Shown here: positions 38,282 through 51,800 of the stretch, one piece after another
How positions within the stretch are numbered: position 1 is the first letter of the stretch
Layout: every line of letters begins with the position of its first letter
Source of the DNA: Odobenus rosmarus divergens
Lineage: Eukaryota; Chordata; Mammalia; Carnivora; Odobenidae
Direction: 5' to 3'
NCBI RefSeq assembly: GCF_000321225.1
Contig: NW_004450330.1
Location: 1,761,636 to 1,825,635 of the forward strand
Length of the DNA: 64,000 nucleotides
Made by a program: the position numbers and the translations under genes
The notes under the pieces: generated by a model
What the model was told of the DNA's origin: nothing
Databases searched by the model: none
The model's input: only the letters and a program-made list of their open reading frames with translations

Positions 38282-38498
38282 AGGCAACCTCGGTGGCACA
38301 GTCAGTAAAGCATGGGACTCTCGGTTTTGACTCAGGTTGTGATCTCAGGGTCGTGAGATTGAGGCCCCTGTCAGGCTCTGTGCTCAGTGTGGAGTCTGTT
38401 TAAGACTGTTTCTCCCTTTCCCTCTCTCCCTCCCCCTCCCGCTCTGCACGCACATGGACACTCTCTCTCTGAATAAATAAGTATATCTTTAAAAAAAT
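38282..38498 (+). repeat. Can-SINE, diverged
   Basis: Flanks AAAATATAAATTTGCCCTA and AAAATATAAATATGCCCTT; head mutated to CAACCTCGGTGGCACAG. Confidence 0.9.
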
Positions 38499-38519
38499 AA
38501 AATATAAATATGCCCTTAA

Positions 38520-39576
38520 AATATAAATTTGATGAGCACTGTAAGGATTTATCAATCACTCATACTTTTCTTTAAAACTACCTGTGATGCTTGCAGCCAA
38601 GAATAGGGATGTTAATTAACTACACGTAGAATTTAAGAGCTTGGAGGCACTAAAACAGATTTGATTTTGAATCTCTTATTTTGTCTGCCTTCCTTAGGCA
38701 GGTAATCTCTGCAGCCCTCTAATTTACATTTAAGAGAGGATGCTTGTTCCATCAGTAGAACAGATAAATACATAGTAAGCTTGTGGGTGAGGAGGTTAGC
38801 ATAGTTCTGGGCCCATTGAAAGCCCTTAGTAAATATTTGCCATTATTTTTTATATTACTAGAGAAGGAGGAAGTAAAGGAAGAAGGGAATTTTGGAGGAT
38901 AGACTAGACTAGTTAGGGGACGGCTGCCTCAGTGGGTCAGTGGCTACCTCAAGAACTCAGAATATCAGGTGACCAGGGCTAGGGCCACAGTGGGAGGAAA
39001 GACAACAGAATAGCTAAGAAGCCAAAAAGTGCCTGTGTAAACAGTTTTGGTCCCTCACATTTGGAAGCTTTACAGTTGATTGAAAGGTATCAGAATCTGG
39101 TTGGTCTCAGGGTTGTTCCTAATGCCTTTTCTCTGAAACTGTTCTAGATCCTGGAGTTTTAGATCCTGTAAATCGTAAATGGCTGCTTAGACTAATTCTG
39201 GTAAAGCTTTTAAAGGTTCAGGGAGGTTAGAAATTTGAGGAAGGATAAAAGATCAGATCAAATTTCATCTAAATTGAGTTCATCCTTAGAATATATTTAA
39301 GTTTCTAAATATATATTTGGTTGTGTCAGGATACCCTTGAGGATTAGGGGAGGGGATAAAAAAGGCTTTAATTGGTAAAAGAAAGTTTTTAAATTATATG
39401 GGCTAAAAAAAAAGGCAGAGGAGGAAAGCAGTGTTGGAATTACTGAAGAAAACATGGTACATGTCAAAATATATGGGAAGGTATATCTATCTACAGAATT
39501 CAACATAATCTGCCCCATTGGTGGGTCTCTGGTCTGATCCTGGCTGCCCTCGAGGCTGCATTTTTCAGGACTGACT
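38520..39576. other. No gene seen
   Basis: Unique-looking sequence without supported features. Confidence 0.4.
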
Positions 39577-39594
39577 TTAAAAAACTATGCTCTT

Positions 39595-39810
39595 CTGGGT
39601 GCCTGGGTGGCTCAGTTGGTTAAGCGACTGCCTTCGGCTCAGGTCATGATCCTGGAGTCCCGGGATCGAGTCCCACATCGGGCTCCCTGCTCAGCAGTGA
39701 GTCTGTTTCTCCCTCGGACCCTCTCCCCTCTCATGCTCTCTGTCTCATTCTCTCTCTCAAATAAATAAATAAAAAATCTTTGAAAACAAAACAAACAACA
39801 ACAACAACAA
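39595..39810 (+). repeat. Can-SINE with extended A-rich tail
   Basis: Tail continues as (AAC)n-like sequence. Flanks AAAAAACTATGCTCTTCT and AAAAAACTGTGCTCTTCT differ at one base. Confidence 0.95.
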
Positions 39811-40062
39811 AAAACTGTGCTCTTCTAAGCCGTCTCAGGCATCCAGGTAGGAATGCTTCAATGCCAGGTGTTGGATACTGGTTAAGTGGTGGGTTCTTCG
39901 TTTCTAAAATTGCAAAGTGAATTCTAATAACTGCATTCTACAGTGTTTCAGGATTACCAAGTTATGTGCTTGATAAATATGAGTTGATCTAGCTAGAATT
40001 TTTCCCCTCAAAACTTTACAAAGAATTTTACAGAGGCAGATGTCTTTTAAAATGTATATATT

Positions 40063-40336
40063 GGGGCACCTGGGTGGCCCAGTCCATTAAGTGTCTGCCT
40101 TCAGCTCAGGTCATGATCCCAGGGTCCTGGGATAGTGCCTTGTGTCAGGCTCCCTACTTGGCAGAGAGTCAGCTTCTCCCTTTCCCTCTGCCCTGCTTGT
40201 GCTCTCACTCCCTCTCTCTGTCTCAAATAAATAAAATCTTTTTAAAAAAATATATTTTCAAAGTAATCTCTACTTGAATCCACAACCCTGAAATAAAGGG
40301 TTGCATGCTCTAAGGACTGAGCCACCCAGGTGCCCC
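40063..40336. repeat. Two Can-SINEs tail to tail
   Basis: A + strand full-length SINE (40063-40248) abuts a reverse short-form SINE (40256-40336, ending GAGCCACCCAGGTGCCCC). The short inverted pair could fold in RNA. Confidence 0.85.
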
Positions 40337-40750
40337 ATTTAATTTACTATTTTAATCATAGTATTTTGGTTTGTAAGGAAAATAGGTGCTCTTATTTGAA
40401 ATTGTAACATGTAGATACTGTGCATATCAATCTTAGCATTATCAGTATCCAATAATGTGTGCCTTCAGACTACGAGTATTTATTTTATTTTTTCCAATGT
40501 TTTACCACAATTGCCTGTCTTGTTTTCAGTTATTTTGGTTTTGACAGGCTTATAGTCTACAAAGATGAATGGAAACATGTATAAGGAAAAGTAAGCCCCT
40601 TTCCCACTCTGCAGCCAATCTCTCATTTCCCCTAGAGTGTCAGTCACTGTTACCTTTTTTGGGTATCCTTCTGGAAATGTTTTATAACCATACAACTGAT
40701 ATAGCTTCCTATCCCCCCACCATATTTACTCTTCTGTACCTTGCTTTGTT
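40337..40750. other. No gene seen
   Basis: Unique-looking or old repeat DNA; no supported feature. Confidence 0.35.
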
Positions 40751-40770
40751 CTTTTAAGAGTATATCTTTG

Positions 40771-40969
40771 TGGACGCCTAGATGGCTTGGTTGGTTGAGC
40801 GTCTGCCTTCAGTTCAGGTCATGATCTCAGGGTCCTGGGATCGAGCCCCGCATTGGGCTCCCTGCTCAGCAGGGAGCCTGCTTCTCCCTCTCCCTCCGCT
40901 GCTCCCCCTGCTTGTGCGCGCTCTCTCTCTCTCTGTGTGTCAAGTAAATAAATAAAATCTTAAAAAAAA
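40771..40969 (+). repeat. Can-SINE inserted beside the U6 pseudogene
   Basis: Complete SINE with mutated head (GGACGCCTAGATGGCTTGG). TATATCTTT lies at both sides. It separates the U6 copy from its left target duplication. Confidence 0.92.
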
Positions 40970-40981
40970 TATATATCTTTT

Positions 40982-41083
40982 AAAAAAAGTATTGAATGCT
41001 TCATGAATTTGTGTGTTCCTTGCACAGTGGCCATGCTAATTTTCTCTGTATTGTTCCAATTTTAGTGCTGGTGAAACAAGCAC
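40982..41083 (-). pseudogene. U6 snRNA pseudogene
   Basis: Read on the minus strand, it begins GTGCT at 41083 and contains the U6 core CTAAAATTGGAAC, ATTAGCATGGCC and GCAAGGA, ending in a T-run at 40982-40988. It is about 102 nt against about 107, with substitutions in the 5' stem (TTGTTTC for TCGCTTC) and a small deletion in the ACACGCAAATTC region. A-rich sequence follows the T-run. A 15-bp direct repeat with one mismatch (40754-40768, 41084-41098) encloses it together with a later SINE. It is a retroposed, non-functional copy. Confidence 0.9.
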
Positions 41084-41429
41084 TTAAGAGTGTATCTTGA
41101 AGATAGCTCTATATTTTTCTATTTCTTTCATTTAAACACCAAAGGACTTGAAGCAACTTTATTACTTACAAAAATAAAGCTTTAAAAATAAGAAACACAT
41201 TGTATGGGTAATTGGTTTTTCAATAAGTTTAACTGCTGGTTTTGTCTGATTGTGGGAAAATAACAATAGTTTATGTAGTTAACTAATCACATAAATTCAA
41301 ATAAGCATGAGCAAAAAGAATAGAACCCCAGGTGTATTTATCCTTTCAAATATGAGGTAGCACAAGGACTATTAATTTGCAGCCTTTCTGTGGACTGCAA
41401 TTGGGAAAGTTGGATCACTGTGTTTTTTT

Positions 41430-41556
41430 TTTTTGTTTGTTTTTTTTAAGGATTTTATTTATTTATTTGAGAGCGAAAGTGAGAGTGAGATCCCGGGATC
41501 ACGACCTGAACCTAAGGCAGTTATTTAACCGACTGAGCCACCACCCAGGTGCAACC
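41430..41556 (-). repeat. Can-SINE with large internal deletion
   Basis: Retains the inverted tail (AAGGATTTTATTTATTTATTT) and head (GAGCCACCACCCAGGTGC). Flanks TTGGATCACTGT and TTGGATCACTAT. Confidence 0.9.
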
Positions 41557-41969
41557 TTGGATCACTATTTTTAAAACTTGAGGCCAGCGGTAGAAACCAT
41601 TTTGAATATGGGGAAGGATATGCAGGATGACCAAAACCACAGAGATTCAAAGCCAGCTGTGACAGAATTAGCATTTTGCAGAACTAGGGGATTATGCTTA
41701 AAAATTCTAAAAGATCTGTTTAATCTCTTTCAACACAAAATAAGTATGCCTATAAATAGTTTTAACTATAGTGAAATATTCTAAAAGTGAGAATTCGATA
41801 AAATTTTATTATTTAATGCTAAGATGGAAGAAACTGCATCTGGAGAGTAAGATGAATTCCGTTTACCCCTTTATCAGCTCTATTACTTGAGCTCTTAAGA
41901 TTCTTTTTTTTAAAACAGAGTAGGATTAAATAGTGGGCAGTGGTATATTTTTTAAAACCCAGAGATTTA

Positions 41970-42165
41970 GGGGCGCCTGAGTGGCTCGGTTGGTTAAGCA
42001 TCTGCCTTCAGCTCAGGTCATAATCCTAGGGTCCTGGAATCGAGTCCCACATTGGGCTCCTTGCTCAGCGGGAAGTCTGCCACTCTCCCTACTTGTGCTC
42101 TATTTCTATGTTGCTGTCAAATAAATAAAATCTTTAAAAAACAAACCAAAAAACCCTCCAAAAGC
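41970..42165 (+). repeat. Can-SINE
   Basis: Head GGGGCGCCTGAGTGGCTCGG. Flanks CCAGAGATTTA and CCAAAGATTTA. Confidence 0.93.
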
Positions 42166-42788
42166 CCCAAAGATTTAATTGTACTTTGATTAGAACCAGG
42201 CCCCAGAATAACTGTAAGATTCAGAAATCTGTCATTTTGAAAAAACACCAAAAATTCCTAAGCAAGTTGGTATACAGATCACAAATGACACACGAGCTGT
42301 AATACTCTTTGAGGGCTTCACACAACTTAATATGTTATCTTTAAATGACAAATTTTAATGAATAAATTATATTTCAAAAATTATTTGCTTTCTTTTTTGG
42401 ACATTAGTCATGTCTTAAAATTTTACTTTCTGACCACTTCCTTTACATTTATAAATGCTACATGTCTCTCAAACTCAAAATGTTTATTTTACTGAAATAG
42501 TGGGGTGAAATGTAAATGAAAATTGTACAGGCTATTGAGAAACGTCTGTGCCCTGTAGAAGCACAAGGTGTAGAAGATGGGTGTTTCTTCCCTGTCCTGA
42601 CTCTGTTATTGTCTGGCCCACCTGTGCTGGGAAGTGGTGTTCCCAGGAGGGTCTGTTCCTGTTTGTTCCTTGTCATCCAGACCTCTCAGGTGTTTTCTTC
42701 TAGACAGTGTACTGCCTGTGTACTCTGTATTGCTTAGATAAATGTTTCCAAAGGGCTAATGTTCTTTTTATAACTTTACTTTTTCTAG
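42166..42788. other. PLS1 intron end; nothing else seen
   Basis: Unique sequence leading to the acceptor of the ATG exon. Confidence 0.5.
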
Positions 42789-42892
42789 ATATAAAGGCCT
42801 GAAGGTAGTGTTTTCTCCAAAGATGGAAAACAGTACCACTGTCATTTCACGGGAGGAACTGGAAGAGCTACAAGAAGCATTTAATAAAATAG
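42789..42892 (+). CDS. PLS1: PLS1 first coding exon (5' UTR end plus codons 1-23)
   Basis: A pyrimidine-rich acceptor ending in TTTTCTAG precedes 34 nt of 5' UTR, then the ATG at 42823. The ATG context is AAAGATGG (A at -3, G at +4). The coding part is 70 nt, gives residues 1-23 and ends in phase 1 at a GTATGC donor (42893). Because the exon opens at an acceptor, at least one non-coding exon must lie upstream. Confidence 0.92.
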
Positions 42893-45800
42893 GTATGCTT
42901 GAGAAAAACTAAATACAACATTGCTATTCTGCTTGATATCAGACTTCCAGGAATGGAACAATAACTTTAATTGGTTTTACTACCACCCATTTACCCCTAG
43001 CTTTATTCCCCCTCCTTTGTCCCCCCCCCCCCATCTAGGTTTCACTGGATTCTTTCTTTCTTTCTGAAAGATAAACTAAGACTGGCTTAAATTTCTAGGA
43101 GAATTGGACTTTGAATTCTTTGATAATTTCTTTGCCGAGAGTAATCCAGGTTAATGAATGACAGTGTTACTGAATATGCTTAACATGATATCCTCATTAC
43201 AGAGAGAAAATATAGAAACAATTCCTTGTTTATAAACTGAACTCTGGCCTTCATGCGTTTGTCACAAACAATAACACTTTCTTATTTCATGCAGAATATT
43301 TTAAAATCTGAATATTGTTTTTAAAGGCCATATGTCTTAATTTCCTTCTCCCTGATGCATAATTTTAAAAAATCTTGGGGTTGTTTTTAAAGGCTGCATA
43401 TCCTATTTTTCTTCTTTCACTTTTTAAACCGAATGGTGTTTTGTCTTTATGACATTATCATTTGACAGCTTTGTATTTTTCTTCCCAAAACATCCCCTCA
43501 TACTCTGTTGGATTGCAATTCTTCCGTACTTTGTTCCTAGGAAACCTGTGGCAAACAGGGATATAAATAACGTCTTTTGCTCTAGTCTGCAAAAGCATGC
43601 AAGTGAAAGGTGAGCACAGTGAAAGGACACTGGGACAGTGACACCACCACCCCTGCCCCTCCCACAGTAGGCTCCTTCTCTGGTACAGAAGAGCAGTCCA
43701 TGAGAAACAGTCAGATGGTAGACCAGGGGGGATATATAATGATCACAGTTGGTCCTGCCTAGATTTCTCACAAACCTCGTGAATAATCACTAAAATTCAT
43801 GTAGATGAAATGTAGTGCAGAATGAATTTTAGAGACCAATGGAAAAACAAGAAAGAGTTTAAAAAAGAGCTCTCCCAAAAAAAAAAAAAAAAAGTAAAGC
43901 TTTACTGAGCTTTACTGAGCCAGGAAGCTCATAACTTACAAATATTGCTGTGAAGTAAAGTGAGGTGTACAAATCCCTGGGCCCTTCCACCTCTCCCTGC
44001 ACAGCCATCCCCAGAGTGACTCAGACCTTCCAAATACAGTCTACAGGGTGGCTGAATTAGGCTCATAGTGAATGCCTTAATTCTGATCTTTTCATTATTT
44101 GGAGGACGGTGTATTTGTCAGTAGAGCATTGCATGAATATGATACGATTTCTAGAAGATTATTATTAATAATAAATTTCATGGAGTATTGTATGCAGTGC
44201 CCAGAGTCTTTTTAAGACAAAAGTTGGGCAATTATTACTGGTCTGTTCATTCTGAGCACTGAAACAGAGGAAGTAATAAAAATGTATCTCTGAGTTTGCT
44301 ATTGCTGTTATTTTATAGTGCAGTTTGGTAGCTTGAACAGAAGTGCTACCTAAGTCTTAGTGAAATATGAATGAATTAGTAATCCCTTTTCTTTGTGTAG
44401 CTTTACTCTTTATGACTCACGGACATATAATCCTGCAATATTTATTTAATGATATTTTGAATAAATAATTCATCGATGGAACAAATCTGACAGTCGGATA
44501 ATTTGCTCTCTGTGAGGACAGTGCTAACACTAGCACAATATGTACTAGCTTTATTGACAAGATAAATTGCTACTTTGGAACTCAGTATTCTCTCTGATAA
44601 TTTCTACCAAACAACTTTTCTAAGGGGCAGAGGGACATGCCCATCCAACCTTACTACATGGGATGTTTTTTGGGTCTCAAGGGAGACATGGCAGGTTAAA
44701 ATATTTGTCTTCTTTCTTTTTTTTTTTCTTTATAAATTTTGGTAAAATAGGCATAACAAAACTTACCATTTTAATAACTTTTAAGTATACAGTTCAGTGG
44801 TGTTACGTACAGTCACGTTGTTATGCAACCATACCACTATCTCTAGAACTTTTTCATCTTCCCAAACCCTTTAAATACCAACTCCTCATCTTTTATAACA
44901 TTCTGTTTTATGTCTACATCACATTTTGTTTATCCATTCCTCTGTCAAAGGACATTTAAGTTGTTTCTACCTTTTTGCGATTGTGAATAATGTTGCTATG
45001 AACATGAGTGTACAAATATCTGTTCACATTTCTGCTTTCAGTTGTTTTGTGTATATATTCAGAAGTGGTATTGCTGGATAATATGGTAATTCTGTGTTTA
45101 ATCTTTTGAGGAACCATCATGCTGTTTTCTGTGGTGGCTACACATTTTACAGTCCCATCGGCAGTGCATAAGGGTTTCAATTTCTTCAAATCCTTGTCAA
45201 CACTTACTATTTTCTGTTAAAAAAATTTTTTTTTGTAATAGCCATCCTCATGAGTATGAAGTGGTATCTCATTGTGGTTTTGATCCGCATTTCCCTAATG
45301 TTTTGTGATGTTGAGCATCTTTTTGTATGTGTATTGGACATTTGTATAACTTATTTGGAAAAATGTCTCTTCATTTCTGTTCAGTGTCTATTTCTTCTGC
45401 CCACTTTTTAATCATAAGTTGTTTGTTTTTGATGTTGTTGAATTATAGGAAAGTCTTATTTCTTTTTAAACTCTAGTCTTTATGATAATTTAACCTAAGC
45501 CTTGATTTCCTCATCTTTAAAATTAGAATAATATTATCTACTACCTCAAGGTTGTTACAGGATTTCATGAGATAAGTTCTTAACAAATCACGTGGCACAG
45601 AATATGTGCTTATTAAATGGTATCTATTATTTCTTGTCACATCACACCCAAACCACAGAGGCCATAGGGATGGAGCTGGGATTTAAGCACACAGACCTAT
45701 TCATCTTCAGACTCCCAGCTCCTAAGTATTCTCGTTAGTATAGCATGACAGTTAGCAGGTAAACAACTTTTCCGCAATCTTGCATGCGAGGGTGGGGGAG

Positions 45801-48800
45801 ATAGAAAGAGGGAGAGAGAGAATCTTAAGCAAGCTCCACGCTCAGCGAGGAGCCAGATTCAGGGCTTAGTCTCATGACCCAGAGATTATGACCTGAGCCA
45901 AAATCAAGAGTCAGACACTTAACCAACTGAGCCACCCAGGTACCCCTCAATCTTGTTTATTTTTAAATACTCTCTGCCATAGTGCTGGTAAAGAAGTAAG
46001 CCAGCTAGTTTATTTGCCTATTTCAGAATTATAGGAAACAATTCTGAACTTGTGATATATTAAATAATGATATTTTGCTCTAAGTTCAAAGAAAATAATA
46101 TTATTATCACAATATCAAGGTTCCTAGCTGACTTTGGAGATTATAGCAATATTTTAGTTATTGGTAGATTCTAGTTGAGAAACTTTTAATTACTCTAAAC
46201 AGTGTTAATTCTAAAACTTGTGTATGAGAGTTTAAAAGAAAAGTTTCTGTCTTTATCATTAATTGAGTTATAGTGAGGATGGCTCTTTCATCGAGAGGAA
46301 AAAGTGAAATAGAGGAAACAAAGCAACTATTAGCAGATGAGCCAAGAAAGCCTATATAACAAGGTGGATCCAGGCAACTAACCAAACAATCGAAAGTTCT
46401 GTTGCCAACTCTGGGCAGGAGTGTTTTGTGTTGTCTTTGTTCTGTGTCAAGAAGTGATATCTAATCTGCAGGGAAAACCTAGGGAAGGGCACCTCAGTGA
46501 TAATGTGAAAATGCCTGGAAACCTATTTTCAGAAGTCCAAATACAGGTGTGAAATTATTTGTTGAACACTTAATGTCAAAATGACATCAAACATGATTCA
46601 GCCTACATAATGGTATCATAAATACATAATGAAGAAGCAATGAATTATTGACAAATGAAACAGAACTGCCACCAAGTGAAATGTATAACAGAAATACCTT
46701 ATTGTATTTACTACACAAATATGCACATATTTTATACACAGTGTGGAACCTGCAGACCCATTTTGTAAATTCTCTCAAGGAGTTAAAATCTGGGTGGGTA
46801 TTCCCTCATGACCATTGCTGCTGTTTCTTCTAGCTCTCTGAGACTTGTCCATGCTTAGTTCTTTGATATTTAGTTGTGTGCTAAGCCTGGGTTTTTCATC
46901 TGTCAGAGCAGTGTTCATACTATGTACTTAAAATACGCATGGAGTCCTAAATCTGTGTGGATAAAGTCCATTTAAATATGAGTTTTTTGACAAAGTGTAT
47001 AGACTACCTTGTACTGTTCAGATACAGGAGAAAAGGTGACTGCAACTTGTGGAGCAAACCTGAAAGGTTCTACCTGCCTGTGAATCTCCCAGTAGGCCTT
47101 CTGGGTGCACACCTCTAATGAAGAGTGCGAATGATATTTGACAGCTCATAATTTATCTTTACAGATATTGACAACAGTGGGTATGTTAGTGACTATGAAC
47201 TTCAGGACCTGTTTAAGGAAGCAAGCCTTCCTCTGCCTGGATACAAGGTGCGCGAGATTGTGGAGAAAATTCTAGCAGTTGCTGACAACAGCAAAGATGG
47301 CAAAATCAGTTTTCAAGAGTTTGTGTCAGTAAGTAATCCCATCCTCTCCTGGTTACTGATCTTTTAGCTTTGAGCAGGATTTTAGTAATGTCCTTGCTCT
47401 CTTTGGTTAAATCTGGCTGCAGAGACCAGAAAAAAGCACTGCTTTATAATGATGGTGATGATGATGATGATGATGATGGTAACAATAGTGTCTACAAATA
47501 ATTCATAAAAGAAAGGGAAAAATCATTCTCAAATTGTTAGAAGTCAGGTTTTGACAGTAATAGCTCACATGCTAGTAAAACTACAGTTGAGTTCGGTGCT
47601 TATTGACTATCCGTATACAGAATGTTTTAATGTCTCAGTACTTGGTCTTGAGAAATGGAATATTTTTTGTGACTGACATAGCTAAGGTATGGAAGCTATA
47701 CTTCCTAGAAACTGGTTATTTCCTTGTGATAAGTTATACCTTTAGTTTCAGCAAATGCCACCAGGTAGATTTTGGTGCTAGCTATGGTAGCATTGTTTCA
47801 TTATTAAAGTACCTCAAGGCTCAGGGAACTGAACAAGATGAAAAATAATACGTGACTTAACCAACAGAAGAAAAATAGGTTGTAGAACTGAATCTTGAAT
47901 ATCATGTATTTCAAACTCTTGGGCCAAGAGAGGTGACTTGACCACATTGCCATTGCCAGCTGAGCACTTCTTCCTATGCCTCCACCAGGACTGTATGTGT
48001 CATATGGAAATAGAACTTGGTGGTGAGGCCGCAGAACTCAGGGACTCAGGGAATGTGTCCTGGGAGCTATGAAGACTGAGCTGAGATCTGAAGAAAGATG
48101 TTAAACAGATCAAAGGGGCTGAGTGGGGAAAATGAATGATGTGTGAGGCCGATGGAAGTGACAGCCTATGTGGAGGCCCTGTGTGGCTTTAGGGATGGTA
48201 GATACTCTCAAGCACTTGGAAAAAAGCTGAGTGTGGATAGGGCGAGATGGTAAGGGAATGGAATGCAGCTGGGGAAGTAAGTTGGGGTCAGGTCGTGCAG
48301 GGTCTTGTAGGATTCTCATTTTTATCATAAGAGCAATAGGAAGCCAGTGATGTAGGAAGAAGAGAGTGTGAAGTGACATGATCAGATTCAGATGTTTTTA
48401 AAAACTCACTCTGGCTGCTGCCTGGAGTACTGATTAAATTCAGTCTAGCCAATTATGAGAGTGATTGGGAGAGGGCATTTCTCCAAACCTCTCAAATTTC
48501 CTGCAGTGTCTGACTTACTGATTTTAACTTTGCAATGTTCAGACAGGCAGATATCTTCATTAAAGCATTTAAAAATATCATGTAGTTAGTTATTCTTTAG
48601 TTTTCAAAAGACACAACAAAAGGTCGTGGCAAGCACAGGAGAATAATTTCAGTGTATTCGATTTAAGCTTAATTATAACAATTTCTTCTAGTATTTGGGG
48701 TGCAGACATTTATACATTTTGTGCTCTGGGTAAGATGACATGAGAGGTATCTGTGTACACAACCAATAAAGGTGGGAATACCTGATTGGGATTTATTTTG

Positions 48801-51800
48801 ATGTCATTCCAAATAAATAAAGAAGTCTAAATAATTTTCCTTCACACTGCAAGTTTTTTGATTGTCTGATCAAGGCTCAATTTTACTTATATTCCATTCC
48901 AGCTGATGCAAGAGTTAAAAAGCAAAGACATCAGCAGGACATTCCGCAAAACAATTAACAAGAGAGAAGGAATTACTGCTATTGGAGGAACTTCATCCAT
49001 TTCCAGTGAGGGCACACAGCATTCTTATGCAGGTAACCTGCCAATCTAAATTTGATCTTTCAGTCATTGATTCATTTACTAAATCTGATAGTTCATCAAG
49101 TCTAAGAAGCCATTCATTTGTAAAATTTGTGAAATTTGATTTGCTGACTAAGATTTTCTGTTTTCAGAGGAAGAAAAAGTGGCTTTTGTTAACTGGATCA
49201 ACAAAGCCCTGGAGGATGACCCTGACTGTAAGCATCTCCTACCCATGAATCCCAATGATGGCAGCCTTTTCAAATCACTTGCAGATGGCATCCTTCTTTG
49301 GTGAGTTGAACATTAGGTTAAGGGAGATATGTTCTTCCTTTCCCCTTTCCAGCATTCAGTAAAAACTACAACTCAGTGAACAGGTAGCTATGTAGGTATT
49401 GAAGAATTTATATTGCATGGAAAATTAAGTACCAGAAGCTTTCCAAAATTTTTCTTCAAATGCAATCTCTTAGTTTTCTGATGCCTTTTCTATTTCCTTA
49501 CTGCTGCCAGGATAGTTTTGAGTTATTCCTTTGATGTATTTAAAAATGTTCACAAGGTTTCTTTTTTTCATTTTTAATAAAGAATTATTGCCTGGGACAG
49601 GGACATGAGGAAATGTAAAAGAAAGATATATCTCATTTTGGTTAAATGAAATTAATGTTTTAAGTCAGTCTTGTCATATCCTTGGCTCTTTGCAGTGTGT
49701 TTCTGCTCACTAGACTGTAAACTCTCTAGGGGCATATCTTTGTTTCTGTTTTGTGTACTACAGTCCCAGCATACTTCTTTGTACAAAGCAGGTATCTTTC
49801 TTTTTTTTTTAAGTTTATAAAAATATAGAAAACTTACAAAGAAGAGTAAGTATCACAAATATTCTTATCACCCATAGTTAGCTATTATTAATATTCTGGC
49901 ATGTTTCTTTCAGTCTTTTTTTTCTGTGTTTTTACTTAAAAAGAAAAAACTCCAACCTACGCACAAGTACAGGATATTAGTTTTTAATTAACATATAAAA
50001 TATACCTTGACTTCTACCTACAGTTCTTTTTTTTTTTTTAAAGATTTTATTTATTTATTTGCCAGAGAGAGACAGTGAGAGCAGGAACACAAGCAGGGGG
50101 AGTGGGAGAGGGAGAAGCAGGCTTCCCGCTGAGAAGGGAGCCTGATGTGGGACTGGATCCCAGGACCCTGGGATCATGACCTGAGCCGAAGGCAGACGCT
50201 TAACGACTGAGCCACCCAGGCGCCCTCCACCTACAGTTCTAATCTCTTTCTCTGACCTTCAGAGGAAATTCCTATTATGAATTGAATGGGTATTTTTCTA
50301 TCTTTATTTTAAAATATAAAATATATTCTAAAATCTAGAGATAAATTTTATATTAATTTCTCTTAAAATGTTTGAGTTATTGAAATTTTAGGCCATGTCT
50401 GGCTCTTTCTGCAACAACAGTAATTTTGACACTGTTGATACCACTTTATGAAACTTGGCTTCTTAAGAATTTGTTTTACATTTCAGACTGCTGAATGTTG
50501 ATGATCATTAAATGAAATAGAGACAGGACTCACATAAAGAAAATGCAAGACAATTTAAAAAAAAATTAGGAGGAAGTGCTAAGATTACTATTGCAGTGAG
50601 TGATGGATTTGTTTTAGGTTACAGAATATTTCTTAAATTTTAAAAAGTAAGTCCCTGACATGAATCACAGTATATTTTAAAGAAATGGATTGTTACTACT
50701 TTTCAAAATTTAACTGTTTTGTCTACTTGTAAAAACAAACTAAAAAGTCTTAAATAATTTAACTTAAATTATCTTAAACTGGGAGTCATAAGCTTAATTA
50801 CTGCCATTTTCTCTATAGCAAAATGATCAACTTATCTGAACCAGACACAATTGATGAAAGAGCCATTAATAAGAAAAAGCTCACCCCTTTCACTGTTTCT
50901 GTAAGTATTTGCCCTTTGCTAATAATCATGTACTGTGTTGTAAAATGTAAGGCCTTTATTAATGGGTACTTAGGCCCAGGCAAAACTTTTTTTACTCCAG
51001 TTTTATTGAGAAATAATTGACATATTTCACAGTATAAGTTTAAAGCATACATTGTGACGGTTTGATTTACATATATTGTGAAATGATTACCACAATAGGT
51101 TCAGCTAACATGCATCTTCTTTTATAGATACAATAAAAGAAAAAGAGAGAAAGAAGGAAAAAAAGAACAAAAATTTTCTCCTTGTGATGAGAACTCATAG
51201 GATCTACTCTCTTAACAACTTCGCTACATACCATACAGCAGTGTTAATTGTAGTCATCTTGTTGTACATGACACCCCTAGTACTTAAGTATCTTAAAACT
51301 GCAAGTTTGTACCTTTTGACCACCTTCCTCCAGTTCCCCCCCCCGCCCCACCCTTTGCCTCTGGTAACCACAAGTCTGATCTCTTTTTCTATGAGTTTGG
51401 TAATTTTTGCTTTGTTTTGTTTTAGATTCCACACATAAGTGAGGTCATATAGTATTTGTCTTTGTCTGACTTATTTCACTTAGCATAATGCCTTCAAGGG
51501 TCCATTCATGTAAACGTTGGATTTAACATAATTTCAGTTTCTTATAAAAACTAGGTTTTATTAAATAAAAATTCAGCTTCATTTTTGTACTGAATGAAAT
51601 AAAGATTCAAAGAGCTTTGGATGGGGGGGCGCCTGGGTGGCTCTGTTGGGTAAGCATCTGACTCTTGATCTCAGCTCAGGTCTTAATTGTGGGGTTGTGA
51701 GTTCAAGCCCCAGCGTGGAGCCCACCTAAAACAAACAAACAAGCAAACAAACATTGTTCAGAGTGCTTTCGATGAACTTTACTTAAGATAATAGTATTCA

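Larger units (their letters stand above)
42893..47164. other. PLS1 intron after the ATG exon
   Basis: 4.3 kb. Holds a C12 run (about 43021-43032), an A-run at about 43877, an old inverted L1 fragment (44730-45435), a MIR relic (45480-45640) and a truncated Can-SINE (45785-45946). The rest looks unique. Confidence 0.7.

Noticed and set aside
43424..43771. 115-codon open frame on the minus strand inside a PLS1 intron
   Set aside because: No recognisable motif and no supporting signals; lies within an intron.
48982..49248. 88-codon open frame overlapping two PLS1 exons
   Set aside because: It is in a different frame from the PLS1 exons it crosses and runs through an intron.
50583..50630. Similarity (TTTGTTTTAGGTTACAGAATAT) with about 52800 in another PLS1 intron
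   Set aside because: Only about 20 bases and not extended on either side; may be chance or an old repeat.
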